The notes beneath the pieces are model-generated. The model ran no database searches, was not told the origin of the DNA, and saw nothing but the letters and a program-made list of their open reading frames with translations. Of a stretch of 64,000 bases of DNA, positions 24,319 through 36,383 are shown one piece after another. The DNA comes from Phlyctochytrium arcticum (Eukaryota > Chytridiomycota > Chytridiomycetes > Chytridiales > Chytridiaceae). How positions within the stretch are numbered: the first letter of the stretch is position 1; each line of letters opens with the position of its first letter. The translations under genes and the position numbers were made by a program. The stretch covers positions 791,196 to 855,195 of the forward strand of contig JAHLKI010000013.1 of the NCBI GenBank assembly GCA_025602905.1. The letters run 5' to 3'.

Positions 24319-24480
24319 CTTGCCCGATCTTGTGGCGAAACTTGCGCGAATTCCGGGGTTTCTGGGCGAGTTCAAACTTCCTTTCCAGCGGTTGAATAGC
24401 GCTAGTGATCTTTTTACAACCTTGACGGACGAAAGACGTACAACCGACGGGAACGCCAGTATGGAGCTCTTTATCAACAT

Positions 24481-25712
24481 TCAAGCAGGTTCGCAGAACT
24501 CTGACGCCGGTCATCGGAGTCAGCAGCAAACCATCGACTTCGCCACTCGAGAAAGACAACCAAATCATCAAAATCATATCGAGGCCTGTTCGCTGAAAGG
24601 GTCAACCTCGCTATAGCTCGAAGTATATATACCTGATGGCACAAAAAAGCAGAGAAACGTATATGGAAAGGCATGTAGTCATTGATTCTTTTCAAAACGC
24701 TGTGATTGAGGTCGGGCAAAGACATCTGGTGCGGACCGTGTGCAAATCAGTTGAAAATTTTTACAAAAGGATCGTGTAGCTGGCATCAGTGCCATCAAGA
24801 GAAGGAGCATGGGCATTCAAATCATGATGAATCGCAACATCCAGGCCGTCCAACCAACCATATCTTGAGAAATGGGATCCTTTTCTTTCAATTAGATCTT
24901 GAACCGTGAAGCCTGCGGCCGCTAAGTTACTACCTCTGGAACCGCGACGCCCTAAGCACTCTTAACATGATCGAAATTGTCAAGTCCTACATGGAAGGTC
25001 ACGGAAAACCAGCTTTATTTTAGTAGGGGCAATGCTGGGGAGGGCGCAGGGGAGGGCGACAGGGGTTAGGTATAGAGTCCATTTGGGATTTTTCTGGAAG
25101 TTCACGCAACCAGCCGTTCTAAGTCATGTACCACTTTTCTGACTGAATACTACCCGGGGAGCAAAGTACAGTACAGTACAGTAGTTGCAGGAGACTTTGT
25201 TCAGGAAATTGCCCTTGATGAGTGCTTGAGCTGGAAAGGTTGTCCGTGGCTGAAGCTATAGATACTCGTATAGACGGAGGTTGCCTTGTCGAGGTGCCGC
25301 TACACCGATCTCGTACTTGCCGCAGACCCGGCAGACCCCCGTTCAAATAATTCCTGGAATCCTGGCGGAGGCTGGCGCCACGCGCACCACATCGAAATTC
25401 GCAGGCCGGGGTTTTGACGCAGGATTATACCCGACAGAATTCAAAAAACCAAAGATCTCTCTGCTTAAAACATCCAAGTACAAAGGAAAAGGGAGCTGCT
25501 AGCTGCCTGTTGCGCAACCTTGCCCGGCTTTTGTAAGTGCCACCCCTGCTCCCCTGTCTTGAGCTCAACCTAAAAGTTCCTACTGCGCGAATGCCAAGTC
25601 AAACATCCCCCATTCTGAAAACTCTTCTGTAAACTAGCACTTTGGCGTTGACTTTTCAGGAGTCTTCTGGTCTGTAGATTGTTCAGCTTTTTTCGCGCTC
25701 ACTTGCCTGAGG
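24481..25712. other. Intergenic between divergent genes
   Basis: This holds the promoters of the Nudix gene and the exchanger gene. A short tandem AGTAC motif is present at about 25165-25183. The small open frames (e.g. near 25281-25502) have no domain; I see no gene. Confidence 0.4.
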
Positions 25713-28700
25713 ATGCCGAGGCACCCAGGCCATCATGAGGGCTCGTCCCGCCCTTCAACTCCGACGACGGGACGGCCGCTGCCATCCGGGTCAATTTCTC
25801 GCCATGCAACTGCACATGGAACTATGCCACGCTCGTCCCGTCCTCCGTCTGCAGTGCGTGCATATACGTCAGGGCGTAATAGCCCGCGTGTGACTGACGA
25901 CGGCCTGTTTGGAGATATCCCGTCAGAGGATGTAGGACGACAATCTCGCCGGCCATCACGAAGGGAACATGCAAATGATGCGGATGAAGGCTATGAGGAA
26001 GATGATGAGGGGAATCGTGATGTTGATGATGATGACGACGAGAGTGAGCATAATGCCCATGATTCTGGGAATGCCACGGATCCCAATGAAGATGAAAACG
26101 AGGCCCGGCGGCTTCGGGATGTACAAGAGGTATGAGCGGACACAGTCGAGTATTATACATTCTGACTTACAGACTGTACCAGGCTATCAATGTCAGTCAT
26201 CCATTCGGTCTCCGTATTTGGAAGCCTGCTCTCTATCGAAAGTTTCGGAGCATTGATACAAAGACGTATAACGCCCTACATGCAAATCCAGGGGAACATC
26301 CACGCAATGAGCTGTACTTCAAACCGGGCAATATCTTATGGTGTCTCCTGTTTGGATGGTGGTTGGCTCTCATATATTTGCTGATTGCTGTGTTTGTCCT
26401 CGGTCCCATCGCACTGATTGGTTATATTGTCACCTGCCTGATATATTGCGGAAAGCGCCCAAAAAATCCAGTCCCTCTTCAATTTCGGACCTGCATCGAA
26501 TGGGTCTTCCTCGAGTTGCTCTCTGTTTGGCAATACGCAAAGGTCTGTTCAAAGATCTGTTTGACTCCTCGGTTCCCATGTTGACATCCCTCTGATGTTA
26601 GGTTCTAATCAACATTTCTGGATACATGTTTTGGCCATTCGGTAAATTTATTGCCAAGCGGCGCATATACCACATGGTCTTTCGACATGGTGGCCAAGCT
26701 GACGAGAACACCTCGCTTATGGCGGATCAGCCCGAGCGTGAAGCGTTTTGCGATGGTACATATGTTGTTGGAATTAATGAAGACGAGAGCGTACCGCCTA
26801 GTCCGCAACTTTCTGCTAGTGAAGCACCGCGACTAGTTCCACATCGGGATGTCACTCCGTCAGACCCGGACAACCTCAGTGATGTTTCTGAAGAATCCTG
26901 GCGTGATTATACCACCAACGATCGCCACTACAACTATTCTGCACGTCAGCACAAGCGTTGGCCAAAATGGGTGCCTAGGTGGCTTCAACGTATTTACAAT
27001 GCAGGACTCGCCGGCAACATATTCCGCGTACTCTTATTATTGACGATTGCGCCCGTGCAGTTTGCGGTTACCTGCGCTTGCTCTTTTATGGTCTTTTCTC
27101 TACCGATGGCCAAGTTGAATTATGTCCTGCTCAAGCATCTACTGCGACATCCATTACAAATATCCGCGCATACCCCAGTGTTTACCAAGTCTCCCCGATA
27201 CACGCCTTCACGCAGCAAGAGCTATGTTCTATCGATGAAGGACATACTGCGGCGGTCAAGCCGTCTTTTCTGGCGACCGGCTAGCATCTTATCGACATCA
27301 GATGAGCCCTTCTCCATTCCCACAACATTAGGTACCCCAAGAACGATGCCAGTAGGTGCCGTTGCGCAAGGCCCACAAATCGCTCCCGAATTCCAAGTTA
27401 TTCTATGTACATACAACGCCCTAGGATGGGAGTACTACAAGTACACCTACGATGGAATCAACATCTTCATCATCAACATGATAGCAGTGGTTATATTTTC
27501 TCTGGTCGATTTCTATGTGATCGGTCCGAGGAACGGATATACCGGGATTGCCAACTCAAGTGTCATTTTTGCGGCGTCATTGGTCAGTTCTATTCCCTTG
27601 GCGTACTTTATTGGGATGGCCGTGGCATCAATCACTTCCGAGACTGGATCGCTGGCCATCGGTGCAGTTATTAACGCAACATTCGGTTCTATCATTGAAA
27701 TCATTCTTTATGCTCTGGCCTTGGTAGAAGGCAAGACGCGGATCGTAGAAGGCGCGGTAATTGGCTCTCTGCTAGCTGGCTTGCTAGCTTTACCCGGCGT
27801 CTCAATGTTTTTCGGTGGATTAAAGAAGAAGGAGCAGAATTTCAACGCAAAATCAGCAGGAGTGACCTCAACCATGCTCATCATGGCTATTATTGGAATG
27901 TTTACCCCGACTTGGTTCCAGGAAGTTTACGGCACCCAAGAGCTCAAATGTCTCGAATGTCCCGTCATATCCGAGAATATGAATGCCGCGGCCCTCGCTT
28001 TATCATGCAAGCAGTGCCATTTAGTGAATACTCGACCAAGTCACGACCCGATATACCAGTCGTCTACCAAGATCCTATCATGGATATGTGCTGCCGCTTT
28101 ACTTCTTATGTACGGCATTGGACTGTGGTTCACGCTACGCACACATTCCCGGCTCATTTATGACAAGCCGGATGACAAGGAGAAGAAAAGGAAGCGAGTC
28201 AAGCGTCCTTCGCCATCATATACAGATGCAAGCCCGCTTCCCAATGGTCTAGGAATCTCGGATAGTGCTGCCGGCGGACAAAGCGCCTCAGTCACTGGAA
28301 ATTTGACGACAGCCTCAAAGCGCAATGCTCGAACGATTAGTGATGAGATGCCGGGCCTTTTTACGTCGCAAGAACCAAATCCTCCTAGTGAATACCCTTT
28401 CCCCCGACTGGATATAAACACCTCTGGTTTATACGCCCGAGGACGTGTCAGTGCACCCAACAGCGCGCCCATCACGGCCCAAGCTGCCTTGCCTAGCCCG
28501 ATGCTCACTTCACGTGGGATACCATGCACGAATGGCGTTGTTCAAGTCCTTGCGACGGAAGGTACCAACGAACCTATTATGGACGAATGGGACTCTGGTG
28601 CTGGCAGTGATGAAGGTTCTGATGACGATGGAGCAGCTGGACACGGCGGCCATGATCATCCCAATTGGTCCATTACCAAATCTGGAGTTGTTCTTCTTAC

Positions 28701-29334
28701 GTGCACCGTCCTCTACTCTCTCGTAGCCGAAGTCCTCATTTCTTCAGTTGACGAAGTCATTCAAGGATACGGCATCGACGAAAAAGTACTCGGCGCAACT
28801 CTCTTTTCGTTGGTTCCCCTTGTCACGGAATTTTACAATGCGGTGGCTTTTGCATTGAACAACAACATTGCTCTGTCCCTCGAAATCGGTTCTGCCTATG
28901 TCATCCAGGCAGCCATGCTGCAGATTCCCGTCATTGTCGCCTTCTCAGCGTTTTATGTCAGTCATGTGAACCAACAGGCCCTCACAAGTGCTGCTGCTGC
29001 TGTTGCAGCGCCCGTCGCAAGAGGATTGGCCGGTCGATCCGGATCACCTCTCGGCAAGGTATACAACGTTTTGGCTTCATCTTGGGACCACTTGACGACG
29101 ACTACTGCCGCACAACCGGCGCTCGTCGAAGCAACCAAGAAGCATACCATGGAAGGTTTTACCATGATTTTTCCACGCTGGGACCTGTATGCCGTCATCT
29201 TTGGCACCTTCCTACTGAGCTACGTGTACATTGAAGGGAAAGCCAATTACTTCAAAGGAAGCATGCTGCTGATGGCGTACTTTATTTTGCTCGGTGCATA
29301 CGCATTTGAGCCCAATGTGGAAAGCTGGGAGTAA
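25713..29334 (+). CDS. VNX1: Vnx1-type vacuolar cation/H+ exchanger
   Basis: Exons 25713-26129, 26183-26542 and 26602-29334 join to 1169 residues. The cytosolic N-terminus is disordered and then strongly acidic. A conserved block follows (NPGEHPRNELYFKPGN, then a long hydrophobic pair). Two Na+/Ca2+-exchanger domains are clear: the first with AIGAVINATFGSIIEI and ALALVEGK, the second with LVTEFYNAVAFALNNN and EIGSAYVIQAAMLQIP. These carry the acidic and polar residues that bind cations. Yeast Vnx1 exchanges Na+ or K+ for H+ at the vacuole, and relatives carry Ca2+; substrate here is inferred. The two domains are separated by a long loop holding CLECP and CKQCH, possibly a metal or disulfide site, and a disordered stretch. 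Confidence 0.92.
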
Positions 29335-30087
29335 GCCCCTGCTAGTTCTTCCCCAAATTTCTATCGCCATCGTCCACAACCTTCTCTATCCTGTACTTTA
29401 GCCCCTTATTTGTTTTCATATATCTAGCACTTTTCCTAATCCTGTATACATATTTTCTTCAATCGATTTTTTGAATATACACACCTCATATTATTCACGG
29501 GGAGATGCTCAAATATGAGCAATCGAACGCTTTTTCACGTACCGAACGTGGAACTTGATATGGCTGACCAAATTGAGAGTATATGAGTGTGGGGAGAATG
29601 AAGCGGCAATGTATTCTGAGCAAAATCACACACACATACAAAGTACAAGTAAGATAGCAACAAAAGGAGGTAGTAGGGGAAGGGGGTGGGTGCAAAGAAT
29701 GATAGGCGAATGGCTAGGCTAAATGTAAGAAATAATGCAAAGAGAAAAGATGATGAGCGGGGATTGAACCGGGGCTGTCCATCCTTTTATAGTCGAGTGT
29801 TGCGCAGTTCGCAGTCGGCAGCAGCTTCGAGAATTTTCCAGCCTTCATCGCGTTCCATCTATTCAACGGTGTCGAACCAATTTTTAGGTTTTTAACTCAT
29901 AGAATCGAAGGACTGGATTAGTAATAATCGAACAAGGTAAACAAATGACGATGGGCCCTCAACAAAGGCAGCGCGGCAAAAATCAGGTAAAAAATCGTAA
30001 AAGCTTTTCAAAAAGGGTCTGTTTGTCGCGCATATATTAGCTTGAGCAACCTTTTGCGCACAAGAAGTCCAAAACTCGAAAAGGAAG
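29335..30087. other. Intergenic with a tRNA-like fragment
   Basis: No protein gene is seen. On the minus strand around 29757-29880 there is a B-box-like GGTTCAATCC followed by GCTCATCA and a TTTT run, but the T stem does not pair well and no D arm or anticodon stem fits. It may be a tRNA-derived relic. The end of the interval should contain the phospholipase promoter. Confidence 0.35.
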
Positions 30088-32476
30088 ATGTTTTCCCATG
30101 AAGGAAAACCACGCCCGCGACGAGGCAGCCATGTCGAACTGGCTAGTAGCAGTCAGGTTTCATCCAATTTCACGCGTGTGTTGATGGCAGCCGGGATTGT
30201 AGTCGGTATTTTGGGGCTCACCGTTGGCTTTGCTACAGGTAAATCCAAGTCCCAATGCATCTCGGAAATCATCTAAAGCGGTTTTGGTTGATGAAGGAGC
30301 TCCCTCACCGGTTTTAACTCGGCGCCAGTCCCGACATCCCATCATCAACGATCCCACAAAACACGAGCTGCTCCATCGCGTCCATGCTCGCCAGAACAAT
30401 GCCACAACGGTCAACCAGGCGGGCAGCTTACCCATTCCTACCACGTATGCGCCTGCCTATGTCAATTGCCCGGCTACCCCGATCGTACGCGCTGGAGTCG
30501 AAAATGGACCCTCTAATACGCGTGAGACACAGTGGACGGCTAAACGTGATACGGTTGTCAAAAGTGTGTGGGATGGGTTGCCGCATCCAGCGGGGGCAAG
30601 CAATGATACTGCTCTCCCGCGAGTGGCCATTGCAGTGAGTGGAGGAGGGTATCGCGCCATGTTGTACGGAGCGTCTATCCTCGCTCCCATGTCGCTTGCC
30701 ACCCCGCCGCTCAATACATCTACCCCATCCCCCGCGGCAGGAATCTTTGATGTCGCGACATACATTGCCGGTCTATCGGGTGGATCATGGCTGCTGGCTT
30801 CATTGTACACCACCCAGCCCTTCCCATTATTCACTGCGCAAAATTTGACGGCCGTGTGGTCCTTGACGGAAGACTTGGCCAAGCCCGGGGGCCTCATCGA
30901 CTCGGCCAAAGTGTATGCGGATATCATTGGCGATGTAAAGGATAAAAAGGAGGCGGGATTCCCGGTGTCATTGACAGATATTTGGTCGCGACTTGTGGGA
31001 CTACACCTCAACCCTGGGGGCAAAACCGAGATTGAAGATGGGGATGTACGAAGTACTCCTCCTTGGTCAAGTGTAGCTGTCAAGGCCCAGAATGTGGTTG
31101 ACGCTGCAGTTCCGTTTCCCATTGTGGCAGCCGTACAGCGAACCGAGGGAGAGGACCGCGTAACCGTAATGGCTAGAATTGTACGTATTGCCTTTTGCAA
31201 AATTGCTGAGCGGTCGACCTAACGTTTGAACGTTTACAGTGGGAATCCACCCCGTTCGAGACTGGCTCGTTCAACGAAGAGATCGATGCCTTTATTGACA
31301 CCAAGTACTACGGAACGTTTACAGTTAATGGTACGCCACAGCATCAGCAAAATCAAAGTGCAAACAACGTCACGTACGCAAAGCATGGCAAAGACTTATT
31401 CTAGAAACTCAACTGACAAAAAATCTAATAGGTCCAACCCACCCTGCGTAGTCAACTTTGATCAGACTGAATTCATCGTGGGAACCTCTTCCTCCCTGTT
31501 CAACCTGCAAGTGCAGCTCATTGGTGGATCTACTTTACTCGAGCCGCTATCCAGCTATCTCTCTGAAACGGGCCTGGACACGGCTCGCATACCCAACCCG
31601 TTCCACAACCTAACGTCAGTGCAAGACAATGGAACCCGGACAGCCGACATTCTCGAGCTGGTGGACGGCGGCGAAAGTGGCCAAAACATACCCTTATGGC
31701 CACTATTACATCCGAGCCGGGAGGTGGACATTATTTTTGCCATAGATGGATCAAATGATATGAATGGGTATCCGAATGGTACTGCGCTCATCATTACGGG
31801 TCAGTATGTGACGGATTGGATCACGAATCCGAATATCACCAATCATACGGCCGACCCCAATGCGCCGAAAATCCAATTCCCACCGATTCCGGACACCCCA
31901 GAGACCATCGTTTACCAAGGACTGGACAAACGGACGACTGTGTTTGGGTGCGCAGCTTTAGCCAATAATAATGGCGGTGGGGCCGCTGATTATGATGGGC
32001 CAGTCATTGTCTATATTCCGAACCGAGAAGTGGCGTACCCGACGAACACTAGTACATTCCAGTTTGAGTATTCGGATGAAGAGGTGGCAGGATTTTTCAA
32101 GAATGGCGCGGCGATCATGCAGTCCAACCCAGTGAATACCACCGCCAGCCAAAACACCACCGTGCCTGAATGGTCAACCTGTCTCTCTTGCATTTTACGT
32201 ACAACGACGTACCGGGGAGCGCCCACATCAAGCGTCCCGGTCGATTGCCAGTCTTGCTTCAAGGCCCACTGTTGGGACGGATCCAATGTTGGAACGCCGC
32301 CCAATACACCAAAAGGTGTTCCGGCCACGCGAAATTGGACCGGAGTAGGTCCACCTCCAACCATTCCTACGGGCTTTACTAGCGGGGCTAGCTCGGGCGG
32401 GGCTTCAGACGCGCTCGGACGCTTTGTATTGGTTCTACTAGCTGCATTGTACCAAATTCTGGGCACTCACCGCTAG
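30088..32476 (+). CDS. Membrane-anchored phospholipase B (lysophospholipase)
   Basis: Exons 30088-30238, 30279-31180, 31240-31373 and 31432-32476 join to 743 residues. The catalytic core shows SGGGYRAML (171-179, oxyanion hole), GLSGGSW (215-221, nucleophile Ser217) and IDGSNDMNGYPNG (catalytic Asp), with NFDQTEFIVGTSSSLFN as in fungal PLBs. It removes acyl chains from phospholipids and lysophospholipids at the cell surface. Instead of a normal signal peptide there is a basic 29-residue head and a single TM helix (about 30-49), suggesting a type II anchor. The C-terminus ends in small residues then a hydrophobic tail (FVLVLLAALYQIL), like a GPI signal. Many N-glycosylation sites are present. 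The first intron is only 40 nt, so that junction is the weakest. Confidence 0.88.
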
Positions 32477-32643
32477 CAACTTTCATTACAAGCATGTCAT
32501 CTAGCTACTACATATATTTGATGAGTGATCTGCACTGGACATGCTTATCTGGGTTCCAAAAATATATATTTTTGATTCCCGGGGGGTATAAAATCTATTA
32601 TGCTGTACAAATGGAAGGGAAACAAAATGGAAACCTCTACTCT

Positions 32644-34625
32644 TCAGACATGGTCTATAGTTCCGATCACGTAAATACCAATTTTCTTGCAGATAGCGAC
32701 CGAGTAGTCTCCGAGAACAGATTTCCAGGTGGAGCCGGCGATGGTGTCGGAGAGGGCGGTAATCTCGACCATATTCTAAGCGCAGTACTGGGCTGAGTAG
32801 ACCTCAGACAGAACTCGACATGGGTACATGAAGTGGTCCGACACGGGCACCCACCAGCACGCACGAGGGCTAGAATGACGCCCGGAAACTTGCGGGCCAC
32901 CGCAATGCGCAGCAGCAGATGCGACTGACTGGCGGCGTTGGCACCATGCTGTAAAAGTTGGGTGACGGTCGTAGAGCGATTTTTCTCCACGGCAGCAAGA
33001 AGGGCCGCGTCCAGAGTTGATTGCGCGAGCGGGTTGATACGAGCGCTGCGAGAGGCAGCGGATAGGAGAATGCCTATAATGGGATCGGCCCCCGCAGCCG
33101 CAAGTTCGCGAAGAATAACCCCACCAGCAGTGTTAATATCGGCCTTACAAGTTTCGACCAGGTGGCGAAGACACTTTAGGCTTCCTTCGCAAGCGGCAAG
33201 ACGAAAATGCCAATTCGGGTCAGTTCGAGCTTGGGACTTGTCCAGCTGCATGACGAATGCTAGGGCTTTGTCATAATCGCGCGCAATGACGGTCTGGAGA
33301 AGGTCGTAACGTAGAAATGTATCATCTTCTTTCAGAAAGGGAATGCGGGAACACAACTTATTGGCGGGAGTGGCAGAGGATGATTTTTCGGTCGGGGATA
33401 ATGGGTGGCAGGCGCAAGCTGGCGTGTACTTGAAAATCTGAAGCAGCAAGAGAAATGCCGGCTCGCTCAGTGACCTGTATACAATGTTCAGCTGGCGGGG
33501 GTGTAGCAACTGGGTGGTGGAGCCCTGTGGTCGGAGCCTCAGGCATAGGAGGGTAGATACTAGCGACAATGGTTGAGATGTAGAGTTTGAGACGTCGTCT
33601 GCCGTCACCAGGTCGTCCAGCTCGTGATTGACTGTTATAGGACATGCCAAAGCCGCTTGTATGCAGAGATCAAGGGCCTCAGTTTTCCATTCTACGTTGG
33701 GGTGATGCTCCTCAGCAGCCCATACGGTCATCGCTATGTATTTCGCGGCATCCTGTGTTGAAATACACGAGCGTGTAAGGTATACTAGGATGTCTTGTAG
33801 CAGTATGTCTTGCCTAGGAGGTTGCATCCATACGTCGATAGGATCCCAATGTGATGAATGTGATATACCTTGTTCAGCTGTCGCCCAAGGCAGGTCTTTT
33901 CTGCTATAGTATTGAAATAAAGTGCGAAATGTAACAAGCTGATGATTCGTTGCAGCGAATGCCATGGCGAGTTCAACATCTTGAATAGTCAACCAACATT
34001 CTGATTCTGTCATCTCGAAATGCTTGTTTATAATCAATGCGATAGTGCGTGGGAAACCGTAATGAGCAGCGAAACGCAGCATGGTTCGCGCTGAATGATT
34101 ATCCTCGAGTGACATCTGATGATCATCTGCAGACTGGCGTGAGTCGTTCGAGGCGCCGGCTTGATCAAGGTCTGATATCTGCGCCTGTCGCCGTGATGCT
34201 TTCTCTTTCAATAAACTAACCATCATTTCGTCCGTCAATATACGTGCCAATAAAGCCCAATCATTCGTCTTGCTCTGATGGTACGACATGGAGTACCTGT
34301 AGTGGTACGCGGTGGGGTCCTCAAAGTAGCTCATTTCGGTTGGATACGATTCGAGACATGCCAAATGTGGAAAATGCTGCTTGACCCAAGCAAAGCGGGT
34401 ATGGGGTAAACGAGACAGTTCATGTACTTGTTTGCAACTCATGGAAAAAGCCGTGGGGAATGGTAACAGTATCAGTATGGAATGGAGCAGTTCCAGTGGC
34501 AGCGCCGTGAGTGGGGAGCCATGTACAAAGCTTGGCGAGGATGATGACGATGCTGGAGACGAGCTCTCAACAGGACACGGCAGAACCGCTGGACACTGTC
34601 GTTTGCCAGCCATGCTCTTGGTCAA
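32644..34625 (-). CDS. F-box-like protein with ankyrin-like repeats
   Basis: From 34625 the frame encodes a Ser-rich start, then an F-box-like motif at about 37-72 (PLTALPLELLHSILILLP). The C-terminal half has ankyrin-like helix pairs, e.g. RLAACEGSLKCLRHLVE and VTQLLQHGANAASQSHLLL. F-box/repeat proteins recruit substrates to SCF ubiquitin ligases; the target is unknown. Two ends are possible. Unspliced, the frame stops at 32667 (652 residues). Removing a GTGCGT...CTTAG intron (32864-32776) ends at 32644 after 630 residues, with a tail that looks more protein-like (NMVEITALSDTIAG). I favour the spliced form. Confidence 0.65.
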
Positions 34626-36383
34626 GGTTGTGGCAGAGGACTGAAGTCAACGTCAATGGTATAGTCTATCGCTTCTTTTCCCAAGGTCCCAAGGATGCAG
34701 CAAGGTTCAGCTTGGGGGGTTCTCTACCAACACGCCTGCGAAACACAAGCCCTCGAGGATGTATGTCTGTGGGTCTTTACCCGAAGTCTTGATGATACAG
34801 CGGTGTTCAACCTTCTTTTTATATGGGGAAGAGAACAACCCCACAAGTCTCCAGCAGAGCCGCCCGGGTCCCGAGGCCCGACAGACCGGTTCTGCTGTCC
34901 AAACCCATTGGTTCCATAATCCATCGTTCCGTTGCCGACAGCGTCGTTGCACCGCTTGCACCGGCGCATCGGAGGCCAAGGTCGCCGAATGCGATCGCGA
35001 TCGGAGTCGGGCGAATTCACGTGACCTCTGCGCCATTATCGAACCCACGGTTCTGTTGCACAAAGCGGTCATCGTTCGATATTTCCCAAAGCCCTGGATG
35101 CCCGTTTTTTAAGTTTAGAATCGCCCGGAAATGTCTTCTCGCCTTGGAAATTCGGAAACTCGGCAGCCGTGCAGAAACTGTTTTTCCTTGCTCTCGTCGA
35201 TAGGTGCTCGTGTTATGTTACATATGGATTTCATGGCATGATGGATTCCCATAAGTCTACACTCGACGGCTTGCATCTCAAAGAGCCGTGCCGATCTGCC
35301 GATCTCTGGGTTGACGATCCGGCCGATCCACGGATTCTCCGCGCCGAGCCAGCCTGAGACTGGGTCGATTTTGCGAAAGCCCGTAGTAGGAAAGCCCGAC
35401 AGCTCTAAAGTTCAAATAGGAAGTGAGCAACAATTCCCAGTCTGAAACTTGTGGAGGGCATCCAGACCTGCACACAACAAGGACATCCCTAAATGGCCTA
35501 CCACTTGTTGGCAGTGTTTTTCGGATTTCCATTGCTCACTCCTGTGCCAAGGGTATCATGTCAGTGATTGCAAAGGGAGCCGTGAAAATTCTTTAGCAAG
35601 CCTGCATTATCCTCAAGCCCCGCAAATCGATACTCTACATCGCTGGTATAGCTGGTACGGAAGGTCGTGCAATTCCTCATCCTTTCGGCAATATATTACA
35701 GATATAGCATGCGTTATGCTTTCGAGCTAAAGACGACTTTCCAGAATTACTCCAGATGGAGCCTAAAAGTCAACTGAGAGCGTCTTGAAAGGGTTGGTCA
35801 ATGGATTATTTCTGTGTATTCGTATCTTACATTACCTGTTGATACAGCGGTGGGCGGAAACCAGTCTCACAGGAGGAGGATGACAAGACTTTCTTGAGGG
35901 TTCGAACAAGTGGTGGGGTTCGGCTACTCCAAACCATGGATAGTATCTTCAAACGGCGATGAATTATTAAATTGATGGCTCACCCTCAATCGGCAAATCA
36001 TTTGCTGGGAAGTTTTTATGGATGTTCGGTATTAAAGCAGAATGGCTCCCGGTCAAAATCCGCAAAATAATTCCTCAAGGAAGCGTGGGAAAAAACTCCT
36101 CCGATTCAAGTCTCGATCTACAACCACGTGACTCACGCCGGTCTGCGCCACATGAGTAAGCACAGCGTTTTGATAGTCCGACCCCAAAGCCATCATAAAC
36201 CCAACGCTCTCGACGGGTTCGTATAGGCGCTGAGCAAAAATTGCATACTCTTGTACCGTATATACTTAGCTCAGAGACCTGAAAAGCCTTCTTCGATTTG
36301 ACCAGAACAAGGGAGACTTATTACCTGCCGTAAATCCCTCAAATTTGAACTCGATCTTTGTCTGGAATTGAAACAAACCAAAC
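34626..36383. other. Intergenic, 1.76 kb
   Basis: This region separates divergent genes. Several open frames of 60-126 codons occur on both strands near 34700-35360, but none has a domain or a consistent splice structure. I see no repeat or RNA gene. Confidence 0.4.

Noticed and set aside
34707..35203. Overlapping open frames on both strands between divergent genes
   Set aside because: No domain, no consistent splice sites, and frames on both strands of similar length suggest chance.
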